Source: Acidimicrobiia bacterium
GTDB taxonomy: Bacteria > Actinomycetota > Acidimicrobiia > Acidimicrobiales > Hopanoidiivorantaceae
Assembly: GCA_020027305.1 (NCBI GenBank)
Contig: JAHRAM010000199.1
Location: 1 to 9,610, forward strand
Length of the DNA: 9,610 nt
Direction: 5' to 3'
The translations under genes were made by a program, and so were the position numbers. The notes beneath the pieces were generated by a model. The model searched no databases. It was not told the DNA's origin and saw only the letters and a program-made list of their open reading frames with translations. Positions 1 through 5,165 of the stretch are shown here, in pieces. Within the stretch, counting starts at the first letter, position 1, and every line of letters starts with the position of its first letter.

Positions 1-91
1 GATTGCTCTTGAATCAATTTTAGTATGTAAAACTCTATTAAGGAACACATAAGGAAAAGTTCAGGCTCTCATTTCTTGGGAAGTAAGTTGG

Positions 92-217
92 ATGTGTTCG
101 CCCGATTGCTCGTCTGGAAACTTGGCTGAGGCAGGAACACTGCCAACTCGAAAATCCCTGTCGCCCGAACAGGAATTTGATGTGACGGAAGTTCAAGCAA
201 TTATTGTGCCGAATTAG
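92..217 (+). CDS. possible 41-codon small ORF, doubtful
   Basis: An open frame runs from ATG at 92 to TAG at 215. Its peptide begins MCSPDCSSGN and ends EVQAIIVPN, with two cysteines near the start. The frame is already open from 53, just after a TAA at 50-52, but no start codon lies in that extension. No good Shine-Dalgarno sequence precedes the ATG; a GGGAAG lies about 9 bases upstream. By hand count, 91-190 is about 53% GC, richer than the flanks. The opposite strand is also open over much of this stretch from a TTG, so openness alone is weak evidence. I do not recognise the peptide. It could be a true small protein, the remnant of a decayed gene, or chance in a structured RNA region. Confidence 0.18.
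   Translation: MCSPDCSSGNLAEAGTLPTRKSLSPEQEFDVTEVQAIIVPN
121..181. other. two adjacent small hairpins, possible structured RNA
   Basis: Two inverted repeats lie close together. GGCAG and CTGCC are separated by GAACA (130-144). AAATCCCTGT and ACAGGAATTT are separated by CGCCCGA (154-180), pairing with a single mismatch. The 8-mer TCGCCCGA occurs twice, at 98-105 and in the second hairpin (161-168). The GTGTTC just after the ATG at 92 is complementary to the GAACAC in the first hairpin, so alternative pairings are possible. The arrangement resembles a small structured RNA or leader, but it matches no RNA family I know. Confidence 0.2.
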
Positions 218-231
218 TTTGTCGAATTACA

Positions 232-319
232 ATGCTGTCAGCAGTCTAAATTGATGATGTCAAGAGCTTGAAATAATGTTGCCAAGAGCATGAGTTAACG
301 CTGCCAAACAAATTACAGG
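232..319. repeat. degenerate 22-bp tandem repeat, four units
   Basis: Four units start exactly 22 bases apart, at 232, 254, 276 and 298. The shared core is ATGNTGYCA in units 1 to 3 and ACGCTGCCA in unit 4. Units 2 and 3 match at 17 of 22 positions and share CAAGAGC; units 1 and 2 match at 14 and units 3 and 4 at 11. A spacing of about two helical turns would place each core on the same DNA face, as expected for tandem binding sites. The array ends about 130 bases before the start of the membrane-protein gene. The periodicity is seen directly; a regulatory role is inferred. Confidence 0.5.
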
Positions 320-352
320 CAAATTAGATGCTTGTTTAAATTGTTTGGCAGC
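300..352. repeat. perfect 12-bp inverted repeat with 29-base spacer
   Basis: The arm GCTGCCAAACAA (300-311) is the exact reverse complement of TTGTTTGGCAGC (341-352). The left arm overlaps the fourth 22-bp repeat unit, so the TGCCA core appears once more here in inverted orientation. No T-run follows on either strand, so this is a poor match to an intrinsic terminator. An operator, a stable RNA hairpin or a relic of a small mobile element are all possible. Confidence 0.55.
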
Positions 353-436
353 TACAGGCATTTTGTGACAGGTGAGAAACAAAAGTGTAGCAAGCTTACG
401 GCAAATATATAGCAGGTGTGCGGCAACTTTGATTTG

Positions 437-442
437 TAAAAT
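437..442 (+). promoter_or_regulatory. candidate -10 element TAAAAT for a leaderless start
   Basis: TAAAAT ends 7 bases before the ATG at 450, which would put transcription start at or next to the start codon. No convincing -35 hexamer lies at the normal distance. The ATG has no Shine-Dalgarno sequence, which fits leaderless translation, common in actinobacteria. This is a motif-level guess. Confidence 0.3.
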
Positions 443-449
443 TAGAAAT

Positions 450-854
450 ATGAATTTCTTTGGTGACGATTTGCTGGCTTGGCTAACGCTTGCTATCGGT
501 GGAGCACTAGCAGTCGGAAACCTGCTAGCTCTGATTGGCCCAGCATCGCAAAAAAAGTCAAGAAGGTCTAGGGTTCAACAATATAAGACTCACCAAATTG
601 AAGGTGGCAGCCAAACCGAGCAGGCTTCCGCTCAAGTTGAAAAAATTGAAACCCTCAATGAAAAAGACGTCTCTGAAAAAAGCAGTGAAAAAGTTAGCAG
701 AGAAAACGACAACAAAGAAAACAGTGCCGAAGAAAATAATGGCGAAAAAGATAATAAGGGGAAGCTTTCAAAGGCCCCCCTCATCCGCTCAATTATTATG
801 ATTATTTTGGGATTAGTAGTTTCAATCTGGGCGCTCGCCAGCCTGCTGAGCTAG
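450..854 (+). CDS. small membrane protein, two helices with a long charged linker
   Basis: A 134-residue protein of unknown function. A hydrophobic segment at about residues 8-30 (LLAWLTLAIGGALAVGNLLA) is followed by a hydrophilic linker at about 32-108, very rich in Lys, Glu, Asn and Ser. A second hydrophobic segment fills residues 111-133 (LIRSIIMIILGLVVSIWALA). No signal-peptide cleavage site or catalytic motif is evident. The N-terminal pattern DDLLAW...GGALAVGN resembles small conserved membrane proteins I recall from high-GC actinobacteria, where I believe the linker is shorter; this is memory only. The frame is open upstream to a GTG at 372. I prefer ATG 450 because the extra 26 residues are polar, look non-conserved, and would precede the natural N-terminus of helix 1. 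It is the only plus-strand gene and converges on the ABM gene. Confidence 0.65.
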   Translation: MNFFGDDLLAWLTLAIGGALAVGNLLALIGPASQKKSRRSRVQQYKTHQIEGGSQTEQASAQVEKIETLNEKDVSEKSSEKVSRENDNKENSAEENNGEKDNKGKLSKAPLIRSIIMIILGLVVSIWALASLLS

Positions 855-893
855 CGACTACTTTTGCCAGCCCACTTTTGTCAAAAAGCTGAC

Positions 894-1211
894 CTACTCG
901 CCGCCAAACATATTTTTCTCGGAGCTGGTTTCATAAACTATCACCTCTGTGTCGGTGATGCCAGCTTCTCCCATCGCTCCAATGAACTCTGCTAAATGTG
1001 CTGTTCCCATATGAGCATCTAATGCCTCTTGGGATGTGTATTTTTCATAGAAGTGAAAAAGCAAAGGGTCTTTAAGGTCGCGTGAGAAAATATATGCTTC
1101 ATTTCCTTCTTCTTTAGAAGTTTCTTCCATCACCTTTATCATTGCGGGAATAACCCCTTCAGCTTTTGACTCTTCGGGAACCCGCCCCTTGCCTATAACT
1201 ATGATTGACAT
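894..1211 (-). CDS. ABM-domain protein (putative quinol monooxygenase family)
   Basis: A 105-residue protein with the dimeric alpha-beta barrel (ABM) fold of the YgiN/antibiotic-biosynthesis-monooxygenase group. The family hallmarks are visible: an N-terminal beta strand (MSIIVIGKGRV), a helix around 15-33, then EEGNEAYIFSRDLKDPLLFHFYEKY at about 34-58, and a helix with EALDAHMGTAHLAEF at about 62-76. These correspond to the usual 'EpGc..Y.....p..f...E.y.....l..H...pH' pattern. Such proteins are typically about 100 residues, cytoplasmic and cofactor-free, and act on quinones or related substrates; the substrate here cannot be told. An in-frame ATG exists 42 bases upstream (1253), but the start at 1211 has GGAG 8 bases before it and gives a normal family N-terminus. 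The gene is separated from purB by 123 bases and may have its own promoter. Confidence 0.8.
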   Translation of the reverse strand: MSIIVIGKGRVPEESKAEGVIPAMIKVMEETSKEEGNEAYIFSRDLKDPLLFHFYEKYTSQEALDAHMGTAHLAEFIGAMGEAGITDTEVIVYETSSEKNMFGGE

Positions 1212-1219
1212 TTTATTTT

Positions 1220-1223
1220 CTCC
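1220..1223 (-). promoter_or_regulatory. Shine-Dalgarno GGAG that decides the ABM start
   Basis: GGAG (within AAGGAGA) lies 8 bases before the ATG at 1211 and is the best ribosome-binding site in the window. It favours this ATG over the in-frame ATG at 1253. Confidence 0.7.
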
Positions 1224-1241
1224 TTTTTTGCTTGGTTTTTG

Positions 1242-1301
1242 GGTAGCTTTCAACTAATACGTTGCTACCAATTTCAGTTTAGAACTTATATACAATGTCA
1301 A
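1242..1301 (-). promoter_or_regulatory. possible promoter and hairpin upstream of the ABM gene
   Basis: Reading the minus strand, a perfect TTGACA (1296-1301) is followed 14 bases later by TAAACT (1276-1281), a short spacing. An alternative -10-like TATAAG lies closer (1285-1290). Downstream, GGTAGC (1264-1269) and GCTACC (1242-1247) form an inverted repeat, with an inner CAAC/GTTG pair offset by a bulge. The leader would be about 60 bases. The hairpin could be an operator or an mRNA structure. The -35 is good but the -10 assignment is uncertain. Confidence 0.3.
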
Positions 1302-1334
1302 AAAATGTGAAAAATTTGAGAAAGGGCTAAAAAT

Positions 1335-2798
1335 CTATTTAGATTTCAAAAACTCTTTGGCATAAGAAAGATAATCGTCAGCTTGTCCTTCGCAATAAAT
1401 GGTGGTCTTTTGACAATTTATGCCTATGGCTTCTGCCATTGCTTCTCTTTCTAATGGAAAAACCTTTTGTTCAGAAATTTCAACAACAAGTGGATGATCG
1501 CCAAAAAATAACGGAGTGTCTTTAGTTAATTCAGGCATCTCCCACATTGTTCCTTCCACCTTTAGGCGAGCTTTGGTTGAAGAATCTTGAATTATTGTAT
1601 GTGCCTCTTCCCGCCCCATCCCAGCTTTGGTAGCCACTACTACCAATACAGATGAGAAAAGAAATGGAAGTTCTATAAAAAACTCACGTACCATCCCGTC
1701 TTTATAGACCTCCATTTTTTCTAATACTCGCTCATAGGCATTCAACAATCCATCAACTGCAAAACAAATATCTGATAAAACTACTCGACGAACGACAGAG
1801 TCGCTAACATCACCCTCATGCCATTGATTGCCAGATAGTCCCGCCAGCATTGCTTCATAGCCTTTGACTAAAACCGACATTCCAGAAATTCGTTCAGATA
1901 AATGTGGGTTGACTTTATGTGGCATGGCAGTTGAGCCTACCTCTGGGCCGCCAGGTTTTCTTTCGGCAACAAATCCTCTTCCTGCCATTAAGCGAAAGTC
2001 AATCGCAAAGTTGGCAGGAGCTGAAACAAGTTGAACTAGGTGTTGAGCAAACTTGAGATCTAGGGACCGCGGATAAATCTGTCCAGTAAACTTTAACTCA
2101 CCGCCTTCAATATCTACTTCCTTCGACAGATAAGCAATGACCCCATCAGTCAATATTTTTAATTTGTTTTCATCACCTTCTAGTAGAGCAAGCGAATCAA
2201 GATGTGTGCCAATCGCACCTTTAATCCCCCTGAACTTATATTCGGTAATAAATTTCTCAAGCTCTTTAATAACACCCATAAGTTCTTCACCAAACATTGC
2301 ATATATTCTCCCCAATGTTGTTAGCTGAGCAGGCACATTGTGAGTTCTTGCAACAATTGGTCGGTTCTTGTAGCTTTCTACTTTCTTATTGAGTTTTTTT
2401 AGGCATTCCCTTGCTTTGTCTGCCAAAAGTTGGGCTGACTTTACGATAGCGACTTGCTCAATGTTTTCTGTGATGTCGCGCGATGTCAGACCTAAATGAA
2501 TTTTTTGCTCTCCATCCTCGCCAGCTAGGGCTGAGAATTCCTCAATGCGGGCTTTGACATCGTGTTGTAAAACCTCCTCACGTTTGGCGATTGAATCAAA
2601 ATCAACGTCTTCAATAACTTTTTCATAAGCTTTGATTGTTTTATTTTCAATATCAACTCCAATTTTTTGTTGAAGTCGCAAAATCTCAACCCAAAGTTTT
2701 CTTTCGGCAATAATTTTTTCCCTTGGCGACCAAATCGCCTTCATTTCATCACTGGCATATCTCTCTGCCAATATATTTGGGAAAATTTCACTACTCAT
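1335..2798 (-). CDS. purB: adenylosuccinate lyase
   Basis: This 487-residue enzyme of the fumarase/aspartase superfamily cleaves adenylosuccinate to AMP plus fumarate, and SAICAR to AICAR plus fumarate, in purine synthesis. Visible blocks are HDVKARIEE (79-87, with the conserved His-Asp), TSRDITENIEQ (105-115), RTHNVPAQLTTLG (151-163, with the catalytic-region His at 153) and the signature loop GSTAMPHKVNP (288-298). Most family members have GSS in that loop; here the second Ser is Thr. GDQW-like GNQWHEGDVSDSVVRR (323-338) is another typical block. The actinobacterial form of the enzyme is suggested by the N-terminus (IFPNILAERYAS) and TSRD. It follows purA by 62 bases, so the two AMP-branch enzymes sit in reaction order. 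The start codon lies in an ATGA overlap with an upstream 17-codon mini-ORF; its own Shine-Dalgarno (AGTAGG) is modest. Confidence 0.95.
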   Translation of the reverse strand: MSSEIFPNILAERYASDEMKAIWSPREKIIAERKLWVEILRLQQKIGVDIENKTIKAYEKVIEDVDFDSIAKREEVLQHDVKARIEEFSALAGEDGEQKIHLGLTSRDITENIEQVAIVKSAQLLADKARECLKKLNKKVESYKNRPIVARTHNVPAQLTTLGRIYAMFGEELMGVIKELEKFITEYKFRGIKGAIGTHLDSLALLEGDENKLKILTDGVIAYLSKEVDIEGGELKFTGQIYPRSLDLKFAQHLVQLVSAPANFAIDFRLMAGRGFVAERKPGGPEVGSTAMPHKVNPHLSERISGMSVLVKGYEAMLAGLSGNQWHEGDVSDSVVRRVVLSDICFAVDGLLNAYERVLEKMEVYKDGMVREFFIELPFLFSSVLVVVATKAGMGREEAHTIIQDSSTKARLKVEGTMWEMPELTKDTPLFFGDHPLVVEISEQKVFPLEREAMAEAIGINCQKTTIYCEGQADDYLSYAKEFLKSK

Positions 2799-2848
2799 GT
2801 TTGCCTACTCATACTTTCACTATTTTTGCTATCTATCTTTTTAGCCAT
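2795..2848 (-). CDS. possible 17-codon leader ORF overlapping the purB start
   Basis: On the minus strand, an ATG at 2848 opens MAKKIDSKNSESMSRQT and ends with a TGA that shares bases with the purB ATG (an ATGA overlap). It fills most of the 62-base purA-purB gap. The codon content is rich in Lys and Ser and the ORF lacks an obvious Shine-Dalgarno. The overlap suggests translational coupling, in which ribosomes finishing the mini-ORF reinitiate at purB. A frame this short could easily arise by chance. Confidence 0.25.
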   Translation of the reverse strand: MAKKIDSKNSESMSRQT

Positions 2849-2860
2849 ACTTAAAATTCA

Positions 2861-4153
2861 CTAAACCTCACTCCATTGCAAAAACTGAGCTCTGCCTGGC
2901 CCGACCCCCACCAATGTAATCGGCACTCCTACTTCTGCCTCCAAGAACTTGAGATAGTCTTGGGCTGCTGATGGCAGACCGTCTCGACTTTCAACTGCTG
3001 AGATAGCTTCATCCCAACCAGAAAATGTTTCATAAATAGGCTTGGCATCATGAAAGTCTGTCTGGTGGTAAGGCACTCCATCTAACTTTTTGCCATTGAC
3101 CTCATAAGCCACACAAACCTTCAGCTCGTCAATGCCATCTAAAACATCTAACTTAGTAATTGCCAGCTCTGTCATAGTGTTGATATTTACAGCATGGCGG
3201 AGCATCACGGCATCAAACCATCCAATTCGTCTGGCCCGCCCAGTGTTTGTTCCAAACTCATCGCCGACTTCAGCTATTCTTGCCCCGACTTCATCATCTA
3301 GCTCAGTTGGGAACGGGCCAGAACCCACCCTTGTGGAATATGCTTTTGCCACACCAATAATTCTAGTTAGATGTCTCGGCCCAACGCCTGAACCAGTGGC
3401 TGCCCCACCCGCTGAACAATTTGAAGATGTTACAAACGGATAAGTGCCGTGGTCCAAATCTAAAAATGTAGCCTGTGCCCCCTCAAATAGCACCCGCTTT
3501 TCGTTTTTTTCATCTGCTAAGGCATCGTTTAGCAGTGATACCGTGTCTGCAATATAAGGTGAAAGTTGGTCTTTATAGTTTGTGAGATAATCTTGAACGA
3601 TTTCATCTAGGTCAAGCTCTGCCCTTCCATATACCTTTGAAAGCAACAAGTTTTTTTCTGAAAGTGAAATCTCTAGCTTCTTAATGAAGATGTCTTTATC
3701 CAATAGGTCTTGGGCGCGGATTCCAACTCGGGCTGCCTTGTCAGCATAAGCTGGCCCAATGCCTCGCTTTGTAGTTCCCAGCTTGGCATCACCCAACCGC
3801 CGCTCAATAGCTTCATCAATTTCTTGGTGATAAGGAAAAATGAGATGCGCATTGCCAGATAGCTTTAACTTTTCACAACTCACGCCTCTAGCTTCCAACG
3901 CTTCAATTTCTTCAACCAAAACTTTGGGGTCAACCACCACGCCATTTCCAATAACTGGGGTAACGTGGTCATACATTATTCCGCACGGAATCAGTTGAAG
4001 CGTAAACCTCTCTTCATCAATTACGATTGTGTGCCCAGCATTGTGCCCGCCCTGATAGCGAACCACAAAATCCATATCGGCAGACATAAGGTCGACAAAC
4101 TTACCCTTGCCCTCATCACCCCATTGTGCCCCGACAACTACAGTTCCAGCCAT
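2861..4153 (-). CDS. purA: adenylosuccinate synthetase
   Basis: This 430-residue, full-length enzyme joins IMP and aspartate using GTP to give adenylosuccinate, the first committed step to AMP. The P-loop-like QWGDEGKGK (10-18) carries the catalytic Asp13, and GGHNAGHT (35-42) carries His41, both at the same positions as in E. coli PurA. The signature TTKRGIGPAYADKAAR spans 127-142. SSNCSAGGAATGSGVGP (243-259), TGRARRIGWFD (304-314) and TKLDVLDG (333-340, guanine recognition) are all present. EGAQATFLD (224-232) differs slightly from the more usual EGAQGTLLD. The start lies 13 bases after the egtD stop, with only a weak AGG before it, so the gene is probably co-transcribed with egtD and translated partly by coupling. 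Its product feeds PurB, encoded next. Confidence 0.97.
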   Translation of the reverse strand: MAGTVVVGAQWGDEGKGKFVDLMSADMDFVVRYQGGHNAGHTIVIDEERFTLQLIPCGIMYDHVTPVIGNGVVVDPKVLVEEIEALEARGVSCEKLKLSGNAHLIFPYHQEIDEAIERRLGDAKLGTTKRGIGPAYADKAARVGIRAQDLLDKDIFIKKLEISLSEKNLLLSKVYGRAELDLDEIVQDYLTNYKDQLSPYIADTVSLLNDALADEKNEKRVLFEGAQATFLDLDHGTYPFVTSSNCSAGGAATGSGVGPRHLTRIIGVAKAYSTRVGSGPFPTELDDEVGARIAEVGDEFGTNTGRARRIGWFDAVMLRHAVNINTMTELAITKLDVLDGIDELKVCVAYEVNGKKLDGVPYHQTDFHDAKPIYETFSGWDEAISAVESRDGLPSAAQDYLKFLEAEVGVPITLVGVGPGRAQFLQWSEV

Positions 4154-4166
4154 TGCCTAGAATTGA

Positions 4167-5147
4167 TTACGGGCACAAGGCTAGGGTCATCAAATAGTCA
4201 CCCGCCTCATCTTTCCATTGTTTTTCCACACTTAGGTTGGCAACTTCAAGCTCGCCTGCTATTCCAGCCTCTGTGAACTTAGCGGAAATCTCAGTCAAAA
4301 TTTCTTCCCCCGCTGAAAAACTCACACACATCTTAAGTTTAGCCAAAAAAGCCTCTTGCTTGCACGATGATTTTAGGCGCATTTCAATCCAGTTTTGCTG
4401 GTCGTTATAGATAGCTTCGTGGCTGAACTTGCTCAGGTCAAAATCGGCTTCTAACTCATTGTTTAGCACCTGCAAAATGTTGAGGTTGAAATCTGCCGTT
4501 ATGCCTTGGGCGTCATTATAGGCATAGAGCAAGCGATTTTTATCTTTGACTAGATCGGTGCCGAGCAAAAAGTGGTCGCCCGAATCCATTGAGTTTGAAA
4601 TGTCTGTAAGGAATTCTTTTCGCTCCTCAGGGCGAAAGTTGCCGATGGTTCCGCCCAAGAAAACTATCAGTCGCCTTCCTTCATGTGGAATTTTTTCAAG
4701 GTGATGATGGAAATCGCCAACCACCCCGTGCGCCTCAATGTTTGGGTGTGCTTCCTGAACAGCATCAAGGGAAGCCACTACGGCAGACTCACATACATCA
4801 AACGGAACGAACCGCTGACAATGCCCAATGCCAGTCATTGCTTGGAGCAGCACCATAGTTTTTTCAGAATTGCCTGAGCCAAGTTCCACCAAAGTGTCTG
4901 CTTGGGTGATTTCTGCAATTTCGCTGGCGTGGGTGTCTAATATTTTTTGTTCAGTATTGGTGAGATAATATTCTGGCAAAGCCATAATCTGTTCAAAGAG
5001 TTGAGAACCTCGCTCATCATAAAACCATTTGGCAGGGAGTTCTTTTGCCTCCTTCCCAAAACCTTCACGAACATCTTTTTCTAGCTCACGTTGCTGGAAA
5101 CCCGAATCTATATAGGTATCGATTTTGTGAATAGTAGTGGTTGTCAT
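4167..5147 (-). CDS. egtD: L-histidine N-alpha-methyltransferase (ergothioneine synthesis)
   Basis: EgtD transfers three methyl groups from S-adenosylmethionine to the alpha-amino group of histidine, giving hercynine. At 326 residues the protein matches the family length (about 320). The N-terminal region has LPAKWFYDERGSQLFEQI (37-54) and LPEYYLTNTE (57-66). The SAM site is seen as ELGSGNSEKT (88-97) and FDVCESAV (116-123), followed by GDFHHHL (144-150) and FLGGTIGNF (163-171, with the conserved Asn170 of the histidine pocket). YNDAQGITADFNLN (210-223), WIEMRL (253-258, Met256) and LTEISAKF (284-291) follow. Glu286 and Ser288 appear to match the histidine-binding Glu282/Ser284 of the mycobacterial enzyme. 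The start is 18 bases after the egtB stop, without a good Shine-Dalgarno, so the two are probably one transcript. The alternative of a generic methyltransferase is unlikely. Confidence 0.95.
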   Translation of the reverse strand: MTTTTIHKIDTYIDSGFQQRELEKDVREGFGKEAKELPAKWFYDERGSQLFEQIMALPEYYLTNTEQKILDTHASEIAEITQADTLVELGSGNSEKTMVLLQAMTGIGHCQRFVPFDVCESAVVASLDAVQEAHPNIEAHGVVGDFHHHLEKIPHEGRRLIVFLGGTIGNFRPEERKEFLTDISNSMDSGDHFLLGTDLVKDKNRLLYAYNDAQGITADFNLNILQVLNNELEADFDLSKFSHEAIYNDQQNWIEMRLKSSCKQEAFLAKLKMCVSFSAGEEILTEISAKFTEAGIAGELEVANLSVEKQWKDEAGDYLMTLALCP

Positions 5148-5165
5148 ATTTATTTTGCTAGCCCT

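Noticed and set aside
94..180. TPP riboswitch, suggested by GGCTGAG at 113-119
   Set aside because: The other required blocks (the CTGAT core and paired stems) are absent.
1..371. tRNA, SRP RNA, RNase P RNA or tmRNA
   Set aside because: No cloverleaf with a GTTC-type T arm and no conserved core of the other RNAs was found on either strand.
372..449. GTG at 372 as start of the membrane protein
   Set aside because: It would add 26 polar residues before the first helix. The ATG at 450 gives a natural N-terminus and a -10-like element sits just before it. It cannot be fully excluded.
535..801. Overlapping plus-strand frame coding a lysine-rich, histone-H1-like peptide
   Set aside because: It is a shifted reading of the GAA/AAA-rich linker of the membrane protein. 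Only the other frame joins both hydrophobic helices without interruption.
855..893. Bidirectional terminator between the convergent genes
   Set aside because: CTTTTG and CAAAAAG face each other, but with almost no loop and no GC-rich stem, so no credible hairpin forms.
2137..2328. Plus-strand open frames inside purB, purA, egtD, egtB, grpE and dnaK
   Set aside because: Each lies wholly opposite a strongly conserved gene, has no family resemblance and no ribosome-binding site.
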